Origin: Glycomyces luteolus
GTDB taxonomy: Bacteria; Actinomycetota; Actinomycetes; Mycobacteriales; Micromonosporaceae
Length of the DNA: 64,000 bases
Assembly (NCBI RefSeq): GCF_027622875.1
Contig: NZ_JAPZVP010000024.1
Location: 19,653-83,652 of the forward strand
Reading direction: 5' to 3'
Shown: positions 26,461 to 35,271 of the stretch, one piece after another
Layout of the letters: every line of letters begins with the position of its first letter
How positions within the stretch are numbered: the first letter of the stretch is position 1
The notes under the pieces: generated by a model
Told to the model about the DNA's origin: nothing
Databases searched by the model: none
The model's input: only the letters and a program-made list of their open reading frames with translations
Made by a program: the position numbers and the translations under genes

Positions 26461-26865
26461 TCAGTCTTTGGTGGGTTTCAGGCGTCCGCCGTTGTCGCAG
26501 TACCAGGACGTGTCGTCGGGTTGGGCGGGCTCGGGGATCGACATCGCCCAGGTGCCCATGGCGTCGAGGACGGTGCGCAGTCCCTCGCCAAGCTCGGTGA
26601 GCCGGTACTCCACGTGCGGGGGGATCTCGGGATACGAAGTGCGCGTGACGATCCCGTAGTTCTCGAACTGGCGCAGCCGCCGGGTCAGCGTGTGCGGGCT
26701 GATGCGCGGGAGCGCCGCGCGCAGTTCGGTGAAGCGTTGCGGACCGTGCAGGAGTTCGCGGACGATGAGCGTGGCCCACGGTCCTTCGAGCAGTGTGAGG
26801 AAGCGCGCGACCCCGCATTCGGGCAGCGCGGTCACGATGTCCTCGACGGGGGTGTCGGTGGCCAC
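26461..26865 (-). CDS. HxlR-family regulator
   Basis: The 134-residue winged-helix protein has the pattern LEGPWATLIVRELLHGPQRF, ELRAALPRISPHTLTRRLRQ and the wing PEIPPHVEYRLTELG. It is divergent from an NmrA-like oxidoreductase, the commonest partner of HxlR regulators. An extended inverted repeat fills the promoter between them. The 26302-26460 gap before its stop holds no gene. Confidence 0.9.
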   Translation of the reverse strand: MATDTPVEDIVTALPECGVARFLTLLEGPWATLIVRELLHGPQRFTELRAALPRISPHTLTRRLRQFENYGIVTRTSYPEIPPHVEYRLTELGEGLRTVLDAMGTWAMSIPEPAQPDDTSWYCDNGGRLKPTKD

Positions 26866-26880
26866 AATCGTCTCCAGTCT

Positions 26881-26925
26881 CCATTAGTGCAGTTGATGTA
26901 ACCGGTGCATCGATTGTACTAATGG
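26881..26925. promoter_or_regulatory. HxlR operator, long inverted repeat
   Basis: CCATTAGTGCA (26881-26891) and TGTACTAATGG (26915-26925) are complementary at 10 of 11 positions with 23 nt between. The right arm ends 5 bp before the ATG of the NmrA-like gene, the left arm 15 bp from the hxlR start, so one regulator could control both. Confidence 0.7.
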
Positions 26926-26929
26926 CGTC

Positions 26930-27763
26930 ATGACTTATGTAGTGCACGGCGCCACCGGCGCCCAGGGAAGCCCCGTCGTCGCCGCCCTCGCCGCGAAGGG
27001 GGTCCTGATCACCGCGATCACCCGCCGCGCGGACGCGGAGGTGGTCTGCGCGCGGACGCTCGCGGTAGACCTGGCCTCGATCCAGCAGCTCACCGACGCC
27101 TACCGGGGCGCAGAGGGCGTGTTCGTCCACCTGCCGGTGGTCGATGCCGCAACGCGTGAGACCTACGCGGGCAACATCATCACTGCGCTGCGTGAAGCCC
27201 GCCCCGAGCGCGTCGTTTACTCCACCAGCGGATTCCCCGCCGATGCCGACCCGATGGCCGCGGCATTGGCCGAGAGCAGTCTGTCGTACGCCGTGATCGC
27301 ACCCCGCTACTACCTGGAGAACCTGCTCCTCCCGCACGTACAAGAGGGCGTTCGCGCCGACGGCGTGCTCCGTTACCCGCTGCCGGCCGACTTCGCCTCC
27401 TCGTGGGGCTCGCACCTGGACATCGCCGACGCCGCCGTCGCGCTGTTTGAGCAGCGCAACGTCACCGGAACGGTCGAGGTCGGCCAGTCTCCCGCCGTCA
27501 CCGGGAAGGACCTGGCCGAGGCCTTTGCCACCGCATACGGCCGCGACGTGGTCTACGAGCCCCAGACGCCGGTCGACTTCGCCGTGCGGCTCGTACCGTT
27601 CATGGGCGCCGACGCCGCCGCAGTGGTCCAGAACGGCTACGAGCAGATCGTCGCCCTGCCCGACAACGCGATCGGCGCCGAGCGCTCCGCGCAGCAGCTC
27701 CTAGGCCTCACCCCGCGTACGACGCACCAGTGGCTCATCGACCTCGGGCTGCACCAGGCCTGA
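26930..27763 (+). CDS. NmrA-like NAD(P)-binding quinone oxidoreductase/epimerase family protein
   Basis: The 277-residue Rossmann protein begins YVVHGATGAQGSPVVAALAAKG, a GxxGxxG motif of atypical extended SDRs, and carries VVYSTSGFPADADP and SYAVIAPRYYLENLL. Neither YxxxK nor a second Walker-like motif is present, as usual in NmrA/HSCARG-type proteins, which sense or use NADPH or reduce quinones (QorB-like). Divergent from an HxlR gene. Two strong terminators follow. Confidence 0.85.
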   Translation: MTYVVHGATGAQGSPVVAALAAKGVLITAITRRADAEVVCARTLAVDLASIQQLTDAYRGAEGVFVHLPVVDAATRETYAGNIITALREARPERVVYSTSGFPADADPMAAALAESSLSYAVIAPRYYLENLLLPHVQEGVRADGVLRYPLPADFASSWGSHLDIADAAVALFEQRNVTGTVEVGQSPAVTGKDLAEAFATAYGRDVVYEPQTPVDFAVRLVPFMGADAAAVVQNGYEQIVALPDNAIGAERSAQQLLGLTPRTTHQWLIDLGLHQA

Positions 27764-27778
27764 TCGGCGCGATGCGCA

Positions 27779-27825
27779 AAGGCGTGGACCGGACATTCCC
27801 TCGGGGAATCTCCGGTCCACGCCTT
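27779..27825. terminator. Terminator hairpin 1 between the NmrA-like and subtilase genes
   Basis: AAGGCGTGGACCGGA (27779-27793) pairs perfectly with TCCGGTCCACGCCTT (27811-27825), starting 15 nt after the stop codon of the NmrA-like gene. Confidence 0.85.
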
Positions 27826-27846
27826 CGTTCTGCGGTTTCAGTGCGA

Positions 27847-27890
27847 CCCTGCCTCCGGTGCGCTTCCGCGGAAGCGCACCGGAGGCAGGG
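27847..27890. terminator. Terminator hairpin 2: 44-nt perfect palindrome
   Basis: CCCTGCCTCCGGTGCGCTTC (27847-27866) plus CG is followed at once by its exact complement to 27890. The zero-loop palindrome would form a 22-bp cruciform. It lies 10 nt before the end of the minus-strand subtilase gene and probably terminates it. Confidence 0.75.
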
Positions 27891-27900
27891 CCGTGCGGGG

Positions 27901-30900
27901 TCAGTTCACGGCCACGATCGTGCGCCCGAGGAGCGCTCCTTCCACGAGGTAGTCGATCGTGCCGAGGTAGCGCCGGTTCGCGTCCAGGCCCTGCCAGATG
28001 GCGGTGACGGTGTGGCGGCCGCCGGCCTCAGCCTCCAGCGACTCCGGTGCCACGGTCAGGTTCCCCGCGGCGGACTCCGGAACGACCCAGGTGTGGACCA
28101 GGGCCTCGACGGCGCTGGTCGGGGCGTCCCACAGGTCGACGAAGATCATGTACGTCCGGCCGGCCTCCAAGTCGACGTGCTCGTCCGAGCCCGACAGTTG
28201 CGGAGTACCGAACAGTTCGAGCGACCCGTCGTCCAGTTTCTCGTAGACATAGAGGTCGAGATCGACCTCCGACCCTTGGTCGGCGTCGAACGTCGCGACG
28301 CTCCCCATCGCGGCGTCGTCCGGGACGGTGAGTTCGAACGACTCGGTCTGGTCGCGCTCGACCGGTTCGTCCATCGGGAACGCCGAGCGGTCCGGATTGG
28401 ACAGGGCGAGCGTTCGGGTCTCCGAGGCGACCAGGCCGGAGGGGGCGAGGTCGATCGTGCCGTCGATGCCGGCCTTCACGTCGAGCTCGGCCGAGCCGTC
28501 AGCGCCTTCACCGGTGATCTCGCTCGGGACGGCGATGTCCACCGCGCGCACGGTGATCGGGCTGCGGACCTCATGCCCCTGCAAGTCGCTCCACGTCAGC
28601 GCTCCGAACGACCATTCGGCGGTGGCGGCGTCGGTCCGGGTGACGGTGACCGAGTACGTCGCGGTCGCGCCCGGCGGCACCACTAGAAGTTTGCTGTCCA
28701 CTTTGACCTTAAAGCCCGGCGGGACTTCGACGGTCGGGTAGTAGACCCCGATCGCGTCGTCGACGTTGGTGACCGTGCGGGCGATCTTCTGTTCCCCGGT
28801 CAGGTCGCCGACGGCGATCGACGGGTAGTTCAGATCGCTCGGGTCGACCGCGCCGTGCTCGGCTTCGGCACTCTCGCAGGTGTCGGCGGGGGCCACCTCC
28901 TGGAACTGGCCGATGGCGCAGCCGTAGAGGATCCAGTCGGTCGCGTCGGAGTCGTAGACCAGGCCGGGGTCGAACATGGACTGGCCGTCGACGTGTCCCG
29001 CACCGATCTGGAACGGAGTGGCCGCGGCATCGGTGCCCTCGCGCCCGATCGGTTCGCCCTCGGTGTCCGTCTGGTACGCGGTGGTCATGATCGCCGACTT
29101 GATCGCCATCGGGGACCAGTCGGGGTTGGCGCTCTTGATGAGCGCCGCCAGGCCGGCGATGTGGGGGCTGGCCATGGAGGTGCCGCCCATGATGCCGAAG
29201 TTGCCGCCGTCCGGGGTCGAGGTGGGCAGGTACCCGGCGAGGATCTCGTCGCCGGGCGCGGTGATGTCGGGCTTGAGCAGGTCGCCGCCGCCGACGATGG
29301 CCGGGCCCTGGGATGAAAAGTCGGCCGAGACCGGCGCGGTCTGGGTGACCGCCTCGAAAGCGTGGGCGGTCATGGTCGCGGCGTCATTGCCTGCGGCGTA
29401 GGCCTCGATGGCGTCGCCGGCGGCCAGCGTCGTGCGCACCGTCCACAGCGGGGTGTCCCAGCCGGTCTCGAGGTCGTCGACCTGGGCGGCATCGTCGGTG
29501 TAGACCAGGGCGAACGCGCCTCCCGCGTCGGCCACGACCTCAGCCTTCTCGACGAAGAGGTACGTGCCGCGGGCGCAGGCGACCGCCCGGCCGGCGACCT
29601 TGGCCGCGTCCAATGTGCCCGGCGCGCACAACCGCGCCTCGACCGGATCCGCTCCCTCGACGGCGATCTCTTGGGCCAGCACCAGATCCGCCTCGGTCTC
29701 GGTGAACCTCGGGGCACTGGCGGCGTAGGGGAATGTCTGGCCGTCGCCGAGGGTCAGCTCCGCCGCGAAGGTGCGGGAGTGGGAGCCGGCGGCGACGGAT
29801 GTGACCCACGGCGAGTTGTGCCCGACGGTGCTCGCGCCGGCCTCGCCGGAGTTGCCCGCCGAATTGGCGATGAAGACGCCCGCTTCGGCGGCGGCGAAGG
29901 ACGCCATCGAGATCGGGTCGACGATGGTGTCCCCCGCGTCGCCGAGCGACATGTTGATGACGTCCACCCCGTCGCTCACGGCCGCGTCGATCGCGGCCAC
30001 GATGTCGGAGTTCGGGCAGAAGCCGTCGATGGCGATCCAGCAGACCTTGTAGATCGCGAGCCGCGCCGCGGGGGCCATGCCCGAGGCCAGGCCGACGGGG
30101 GCGCCTTCGATGACGGCCTCGGTGTCGAGGTTCCCGGCGGCCGTGGTGGCCACGTGGGTGCCGTGGTTGTACTCCTCGCGCGGCGACTTGTAGCCGGCGA
30201 CGTCGCTGTGGCCCTGGGAGTCGAACCAGCGGGCGCCGATCACCTTGTTGCTGCAGACGACGTTGTTCTCAGGCGTGTCCTCGCCCTCCTCGCATTCGCC
30301 CTTCCACTTGGCGTCGATGACGTCCTGGTCGGGGCGCGGCTCGGGCAGCGGCGCGAACATCGGGTTCTCGGGGGTGAAGCCGCCGTCGACGATGCCGATG
30401 ACGACGCCTTCCCCGGCGCGCTCGCCGCCGCCGAACTCGCTCTCCCAGGAGCCGTCCTCACCGGACAGTCCGAGGAACTCGCTCGAGGTGTCCAACTGGG
30501 GCTTCGAGAGCCCGTCGGGGACGATCGCGGCGACCCGCTCGTCGCCCGCGAGTTCGGCTGCCTCCTCGGCGGTCAGCTCAGCGGCGAAGCCGTTGAAGGC
30601 CGTGTCGTACTCGACTGCCGGTTCGACGCCGGGCACGTCGGCGAGGATCTCGTCGCGGGCGTCCTCGAGATGCGCGCGATAGTCCTGCACCGCATCCGAA
30701 TCGAAGGCGATGCGTTCGCCGTCGTCCGGAGTGGTGGCCTCGAGCCCGGCCACGCCGCCGTCGTACACGGCGACCGGCTCGTCGACGAACTGGACGATGT
30801 AGCGACCGTCCTTGAAGGAGGTCGGGGAGGTGGAGAGCGCCGGGTCTGCGGTGGCGGTATAGGCGAAGACGGTGAGGCTTGTGGCGGCCACGGCCGTAAC

Positions 30901-30963
30901 GCCGAACGCTGCTATGAGGCGTCGTCGACGACCGGCGGCCCGCCAAGATCGCTTGAGTATCAC
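27901..30963 (-). CDS. Secreted subtilisin-like serine protease (S8), complete
   Basis: The 1020-residue protein is exported and autoprocessed. GTG 30963 is chosen because AAAGGAAAT lies just upstream and a signal peptide follows (VILKRSWRAAGRRRRLIAAF then a hydrophobic core ending near YTATADPA). An I9 inhibitor propeptide covers about 52-150. The S8 domain carries Asp193 (VIGIVDGGF), His270 (NHGTHVATT) and Ser596 (GGTSMASPH), with a PA insert about 440-545. A Fn3_6-like region and a bacterial pre-peptidase-like C-terminus follow. It is a close paralogue of the protease at 1-2686, although this one lies inside the island. It probably releases peptides from extracellular proteins. Confidence 0.95.
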   Translation of the reverse strand: MILKRSWRAAGRRRRLIAAFGVTAVAATSLTVFAYTATADPALSTSPTSFKDGRYIVQFVDEPVAVYDGGVAGLEATTPDDGERIAFDSDAVQDYRAHLEDARDEILADVPGVEPAVEYDTAFNGFAAELTAEEAAELAGDERVAAIVPDGLSKPQLDTSSEFLGLSGEDGSWESEFGGGERAGEGVVIGIVDGGFTPENPMFAPLPEPRPDQDVIDAKWKGECEEGEDTPENNVVCSNKVIGARWFDSQGHSDVAGYKSPREEYNHGTHVATTAAGNLDTEAVIEGAPVGLASGMAPAARLAIYKVCWIAIDGFCPNSDIVAAIDAAVSDGVDVINMSLGDAGDTIVDPISMASFAAAEAGVFIANSAGNSGEAGASTVGHNSPWVTSVAAGSHSRTFAAELTLGDGQTFPYAASAPRFTETEADLVLAQEIAVEGADPVEARLCAPGTLDAAKVAGRAVACARGTYLFVEKAEVVADAGGAFALVYTDDAAQVDDLETGWDTPLWTVRTTLAAGDAIEAYAAGNDAATMTAHAFEAVTQTAPVSADFSSQGPAIVGGGDLLKPDITAPGDEILAGYLPTSTPDGGNFGIMGGTSMASPHIAGLAALIKSANPDWSPMAIKSAIMTTAYQTDTEGEPIGREGTDAAATPFQIGAGHVDGQSMFDPGLVYDSDATDWILYGCAIGQFQEVAPADTCESAEAEHGAVDPSDLNYPSIAVGDLTGEQKIARTVTNVDDAIGVYYPTVEVPPGFKVKVDSKLLVVPPGATATYSVTVTRTDAATAEWSFGALTWSDLQGHEVRSPITVRAVDIAVPSEITGEGADGSAELDVKAGIDGTIDLAPSGLVASETRTLALSNPDRSAFPMDEPVERDQTESFELTVPDDAAMGSVATFDADQGSEVDLDLYVYEKLDDGSLELFGTPQLSGSDEHVDLEAGRTYMIFVDLWDAPTSAVEALVHTWVVPESAAGNLTVAPESLEAEAGGRHTVTAIWQGLDANRRYLGTIDYLVEGALLGRTIVAVN

Positions 30964-31383
30964 TGGGGATTTCCTTTCGAGCAGAGGTGAGGGTTCGCCG
31001 CGCCGGTGCCTGTTCTCGTGAACAGGCGTGCCCGCGACGGCGGAATCAGGGGAAGGAAGGGGGACTCGTGATACGGAGTGGGGGCGCGGCCGACCCAACC
31101 ACGGCCGCGCCCGGCCCGCGACGATCGGTTGCGGGCGTCTTGAAATCAGTCCAACGGAAGTACTAGAAGCTTCAACTGAGACGAGAGTGAATGTCAATTT
31201 GAAATGATGCAGATCACGCTAAATCGCTTTATTACCGACAAGTAGCCAATATCTTGACGAATCGGCTGACAGCGGGCACGCCGGATACCGCCGCGCGCCG
31301 GTCTTCTCGAGTCCGTACGGGCATCGCGCATCTAGTGGGTCAGCTGCTGACTTCTGTTGCCTCCGTTGGCATCGATTTGCTCT

Positions 31384-32124
31384 CTAATGGATCGCGAATA
31401 AGCTCGCTCCGGTGATCGCCGCCTCCACCGATTCGGCGAAGGTCGCGGAGTCGACGAGTTGGCCGCCGACCATCGCCGTCGGGGTGCCGGTCACGCCCTG
31501 CTCTGTGGACGCCGAGGTGGTGCCCTCATCGATCCAGCCGCGGTAGGTCTCGTCGTCGACGCACGCCTCCCACTCGGCATCGAGCCCGGTCTCGGTCCCG
31601 ATGCGCTTCAGTTCGTCGTCGTCGAGCCCCCGGGTGTTCTCGGCGGGCTGGGCGGCGTACAGCGCCAGCGTGTAGTCGAGATATGCCTGCGGGCCGGTGT
31701 CAGCGGCGCAGACCGCTGCGGCGCCCGCCCGGGTCGAGTACTCGGTCCCCTGGCTCATGCGGTTGAGGATGGCGATGGGGTGGTAGTTGATCGTCACTGA
31801 TCCCTCGTCGACCCAGCGCTGCAGATCGGCGGCGTAGGTGTCCTCGAACTGCTTGCAGGCCGGGCACATGTAGTCGATGTAGAGGTCGATCTGGACCGGT
31901 CCGTCGCCGATCGTGACGGCGTAGGTGTCGGTGGTCGCGGCGGCCGGTTCGTTGACCTCGTAGTCGACTTCGCGGTTCATCCAGATGCCGAGGCCGAGCA
32001 GGCCGCCGATGAGGAGGACGGACGCGCCGATCGCGGTGCCGAAGACGATGCGCTTGCGGCGCGCCTGGGCTTCCTGCTGTTCGCGGAGTGCTGCGGCGGC
32101 GTGCTTTCGTGATGAAGGTGCCAT
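31384..32124 (-). CDS. Membrane-anchored DsbA-like thioredoxin-fold protein
   Basis: The 246-residue protein has a basic cytoplasmic N-terminus, one membrane helix (residues about 27-48, VFGTAIGASVLLIGGLLGLG) and an extracytoplasmic thioredoxin fold with the redox motif DYMCPACKQFE. The cis-Pro region is GVTGTPTAMVGGQ. This is the usual actinobacterial DsbA/ScoI-like arrangement for thiol oxidation or metal-site maturation of exported proteins. AAAGGAA lies upstream of ATG 32124. Next to a metal-binding lipoprotein gene and upstream of copper genes, so a role in metal-protein assembly is plausible. Confidence 0.87.
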   Translation of the reverse strand: MAPSSRKHAAAALREQQEAQARRKRIVFGTAIGASVLLIGGLLGLGIWMNREVDYEVNEPAAATTDTYAVTIGDGPVQIDLYIDYMCPACKQFEDTYAADLQRWVDEGSVTINYHPIAILNRMSQGTEYSTRAGAAAVCAADTGPQAYLDYTLALYAAQPAENTRGLDDDELKRIGTETGLDAEWEACVDDETYRGWIDEGTTSASTEQGVTGTPTAMVGGQLVDSATFAESVEAAITGASLFAIH

Positions 32125-32216
32125 TGCTGAGTTGTTCCTTTCAATGCGGCTGACCGCATTCGTGCCGAGGGAAGAGTTCGAGACTTGTCGTGATCGATGC
32201 CTGGAGAACCGACCTG

Positions 32217-33011
32217 TCAGCGGCTGTCGCCTTGGGCGCCATCAATATCGGCCGACGCCGGGCCGCGCAATGCGCCCAGCACGAAGTCGATGTTCTGCCG
32301 GTACAGCGCGATGAGATCGAGCCCTTCGTCGGGATGGTTGAGGACGGCGACTTGTGGTGCCGACGAGTCGGGGAGCACCGGTGCCGTGGTCGTGCCGGAT
32401 TCGTTGAGCACGATCGACGGTTCGAGCGCTGCGAGCAGCCCGAGTGTCCTCTCGGTCGGTGTCTCGGGTCCGAAGGTCGCGATCCTGCTGGAGATCATGG
32501 AGGCGAGCCAGGTGGTGTGGAACTGGGCCACGACGACAGGCTCGTCGGCGCCGATCTGCGAGTCGATTTCTGATTGGAATCCGGCGACGGCCGCCTCGAA
32601 CTCCTCGACCCAGGCGAGCGCGGTATCGGTGGTGCCGAAGAGCGCACCGAGCCGTGTGACTTCGGCGATCACGTTCGCAGCAGTGTTGTCGGTCTTGATC
32701 GTGATCGCGTCGGCCTCGCTGCCGGCGGCGTCGCGGGCTTGCTGCGCAAACCGCTCGGCCTGGCTGTAGAGCAGGAAGTCGGCTCCAGTCGCGGTCGCCA
32801 GCTGCTCGGGTGAGGGTTCAAAGACGGGTGGGTTCGGTGTTCCGGGCGGGACGATCACGGTGATATCGACGGCGCCTGCGGCAGCCGCGTACATCCCTTC
32901 CCAGGCGGTCGTGACGACCACCCTCGGCGGGTCGGTTCCTTCTTCGCCCGAACATGCGGACAGGGTGAGCGGCATCGCCATCAAGGAGGCGAGCAGCGTA
33001 AAGGTTCTCAT
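32217..33011 (-). CDS. TroA/ZnuA-like metal-binding lipoprotein
   Basis: The 264-residue protein starts MRTFTLLASLMAMPLTLSAC with a lipobox Cys. It has a TroA-superfamily-like layout: an N-terminal lobe (VVVTTAWEGMYAAAAG, PEQLATATGADFLLYSQAE), a long backbone helix, and a C-terminal lobe (VVVAQFHTTWLASMI). Zinc-type His clusters are sparse: QFHTTW and LNHPDE are the only obvious ligands. No permease or ATPase gene adjoins, so it may work with a distant system or in metal delivery. Same strand as the DsbA-like gene, 92 nt upstream of it. Confidence 0.7.
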   Translation of the reverse strand: MRTFTLLASLMAMPLTLSACSGEEGTDPPRVVVTTAWEGMYAAAAGAVDITVIVPPGTPNPPVFEPSPEQLATATGADFLLYSQAERFAQQARDAAGSEADAITIKTDNTAANVIAEVTRLGALFGTTDTALAWVEEFEAAVAGFQSEIDSQIGADEPVVVAQFHTTWLASMISSRIATFGPETPTERTLGLLAALEPSIVLNESGTTTAPVLPDSSAPQVAVLNHPDEGLDLIALYRQNIDFVLGALRGPASADIDGAQGDSR

Positions 33012-33217
33012 TGGATCTTTTCCTCGAGCAGGTTCATGGGACCGCCGAGGCAGCCGCGTCGCTGGAGCGAACCGGACCGCAGGCAGCACTGAAACGTCGT
33101 CGCTCCCGGGCAGAGTCAGCGCGTAGCGCGCGACACGACCGAGGGACGGGCGAGGACGTCACCGTTCATCCGCAGCGCGGAAACTCGACGGGGCGAGTGC
33201 CTCCGTCGGTGAACGGG

Positions 33218-33811
33218 TTACTGGGAGAAGACCGCTGTCGGCGGGCCGCGTCGCGGTACGGCTGCGGCGAGGAGCGTCAGATGCGGGCGCACGCCTTCAA
33301 GAACGTGCGTAAGCCGGCGCGGTGGCAGGACCGGACCCTCGGCCTTGAGCAGACGCAGCCACAGGCCCGGTCCGAAAGCGAGGATGAGCAGGTCGAGGAA
33401 TGCCGCCAGCGCGGCGTCGCCGCGGGCCAGCCACAGGGCCGTGACGCACATCGCGAGCGCGTGCGCAAGGAACATTCCCGGGCCGGGCAGCACGTGATGC
33501 GCGTGTTCGGGGGAGGCGGTGAACCACAGGTGCAGACCCGATTGTGCGAACGCGCTCGCGGCCGTGAGCACACCCATGCCGCGCTGTCTGCCGCCGAGGC
33601 AGTACGCAAGCGGCGTCAGCACCGCGACGGCGATGGCGAAGGTCTCGAAGCAGATTAGCGACCCGCTGGCGATGAAGTGCAAGGCGGCCGTGACGGTCAC
33701 GCAGGCCACCGCGAACACCAGGGCGCGAAGCCCTCGGATCAGCGGTTGACCGATATGCACCGAGTGATTCTCGCATGGCTCCCGCGGCAAGCGGCGATCC
33801 GGATCCGACAC
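33218..33811 (-). CDS. Small multi-pass membrane protein of unknown function
   Basis: The 197-residue protein has about five hydrophobic segments (ALVFAVACVTVTAALHFIA, FAIAVAVLTPLAYCLGG, GVLTAASAFAQSGLHLWF and two more). GTG 33811 follows GAGGAC; an internal GTG at VHIGQPL is an alternative. I do not recognise a characterised family. Single His residues occur in or near several helices (HFIAS, GLHLWF, PEHAHHVLPG), which together with the copper genes nearby might hint at metal or haem handling. The gene diverges from the blaI-like gene 62 bp away. Confidence 0.55.
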   Translation of the reverse strand: MSDPDRRLPREPCENHSVHIGQPLIRGLRALVFAVACVTVTAALHFIASGSLICFETFAIAVAVLTPLAYCLGGRQRGMGVLTAASAFAQSGLHLWFTASPEHAHHVLPGPGMFLAHALAMCVTALWLARGDAALAAFLDLLILAFGPGLWLRLLKAEGPVLPPRRLTHVLEGVRPHLTLLAAAVPRRGPPTAVFSQ

Positions 33812-33873
33812 CGCTGTCCTCGATCGGACCGTGCGGCACGGGTAACCTCACTTGTCGAACGTAGGGAGGGTTC

Positions 33874-34263
33874 ATGGCCGGCAAACGCAGCAGGGCGCAA
33901 GGAGAGCTCGAGCGCGAGATCCTCGCGATTCTGCGCGCGAATGACCTGCCGCTCAGCGGCAAGGAGATCCTCGAGGTCTTCCCGGGCGACAAGCCGGCCT
34001 ATACGACGCTGCTGACCACGCTCGATCGGCTGCGTCTCAAGGGCGATGTCGAGAAGGTCGGCGCCGCGGCCCGGAACATGCGGTTCAGAGCCACCAGGAC
34101 CGACCCGGAGCACACGGGCAAGGCGATGCTCGACCGGCTTACCGAGTCCAGCGACCGCCGGGCCTCCCTGCTCAAGTTCGCCGGCAGCCTCGATCCGGGG
34201 GACATCGAGGTGCTGCGTGACGCGTTGATACCCAAGGCTCCGAAGGCCGACCGCAACGGATGA
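33874..34263 (+). CDS. BlaI/CopY-family transcriptional repressor
   Basis: The 129-residue protein has a winged HTH of the BlaI/MecI/CopY type (LEREILAILRANDLPLSGKE, AYTTLLTTLDRLRLKGDVEK) and a short dimerisation C-terminus. GGGAGGG precedes ATG 33874. Its TGA overlaps the ATG of an M56 peptidase gene, the standard BlaI-BlaR1 pair, in which the protease inactivates the repressor. Downstream genes are copper-related, and TACA/TGTA-type palindromes at 35212 and 39570 are candidate operators. Confidence 0.9.
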   Translation: MAGKRSRAQGELEREILAILRANDLPLSGKEILEVFPGDKPAYTTLLTTLDRLRLKGDVEKVGAAARNMRFRATRTDPEHTGKAMLDRLTESSDRRASLLKFAGSLDPGDIEVLRDALIPKAPKADRNG

Positions 34264-35075
34264 TCGCCTTGGCGCTGACGCTCGTCGCCTACGCATTGGC
34301 GACTTTGGCGGCCGCTCCGCTGCTGGTCGGTCGCGGCCGATGGCGCGTGCACCGTCCGGGCCTGGCACTGACGGCTTGGTTCGCGATGTTCTTCAGCGGC
34401 CTGTTCGCAGCGACGGGGAGCCTGGCGGCAGCGGTGGCCGCGGCGCTCGATCAGGTCCTCGACGCCCACCGGGACTCCGATTCGGTGCTCGGACTGTTGG
34501 GGGTCATCGCCCTGTGCTGGCTCGGCTTCGGTCCGCTCGGCGCGGCGCTGTTCGTCGTTACGGAGCGGGCCCGTCCGATCCTGCTGCGGGAACAGGAGAC
34601 CCGGCTCGAACTGACGGAACTGGTGCACCGGCTGCGCTACCGCACCGAGCGGTTCGGTGACCTCACGGTGGGATTCCTGCGGTACGAGCGGGCGTTCGCG
34701 TGCACGCTGCAGGGCCTGGACATGGACGTACTGGTCTCATCGGGGGCGGCGAGTGCCCTGTCGCGAGCTGAACTCGCTGCGGTCATCGAGCACGAGCGGG
34801 CCCACGTCGACCTGCGGCACGGGCTGGTACTGCGCCTGGCCGAAGTCAACGCCGCCTGCCTGCCGCGCGTGCGTGCGGCCGCCGAGATGATGCGGTCGAG
34901 CGCCCTGCTCGTCGAACTCGTCGCGGACGATGCGGCCGCGAGGCGGTGCGGCGGCGCTGTCGCGGGCGCGCTGCGCACGTTGGGGACGCTCGAGGGCGAC
35001 GAGTCGATGCTCTTGCGTGCCATGCGATTGGAACAGCGGCAGGACGCGGCACGGCATGTGGAGGCGGCTCGCTAG
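34260..35075 (+). CDS. M56 (BlaR1-like) membrane metallopeptidase
   Basis: The 271-residue protein has N-terminal membrane helices (MIALALTLVAYALATLAAAP, further ones near 33-60 and 80-105) and the zinc motif HERAH within AAVIEHERAHVDLRHG, with a downstream acidic ligand in LLVELVADDAAAR. It lacks the large penicillin-binding sensor domain of true BlaR1. Coupled to the blaI-like gene by ATGA overlap. It probably cleaves the BlaI-like repressor after a membrane or metal signal. Confidence 0.88.
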   Translation: MIALALTLVAYALATLAAAPLLVGRGRWRVHRPGLALTAWFAMFFSGLFAATGSLAAAVAAALDQVLDAHRDSDSVLGLLGVIALCWLGFGPLGAALFVVTERARPILLREQETRLELTELVHRLRYRTERFGDLTVGFLRYERAFACTLQGLDMDVLVSSGAASALSRAELAAVIEHERAHVDLRHGLVLRLAEVNAACLPRVRAAAEMMRSSALLVELVADDAAARRCGGAVAGALRTLGTLEGDESMLLRAMRLEQRQDAARHVEAAR

Positions 35076-35211
35076 CCACCGGTCATTCGACCTCGAATGG
35101 AATATCGGTGCACCCGGTTCGAGGTCCGAAGGCCTCACTTGTCGATTCGGGGGCCTGGATGATGGGTTCTAGCCGTTCGCCAAGTCACTCGGAGGTGGGC
35201 TCAAGTTGTCT

Positions 35212-35234
35212 TTGTTCTACATCCGATAGATTAA
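35212..35234. promoter_or_regulatory. Candidate operator before the CopD-CtaG/CopA operon
   Basis: TTGTTCTACA-TCC-GATAGATTAA matches the perfect palindrome at 39570-39592 at 9 of 10 positions in the left arm and 7 of 10 in the right. The left half contains the TACA core seen in BlaI/CopY operators. A separate 12-nt repeat, CTCACTTGTCGA, occurs at 33847-33858 (before blaI) and 35134-35145. Confidence 0.45.
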
Positions 35235-35271
35235 GGATTGTTCTCACCGCACCCGTCGAGAGGCGCAGTCC

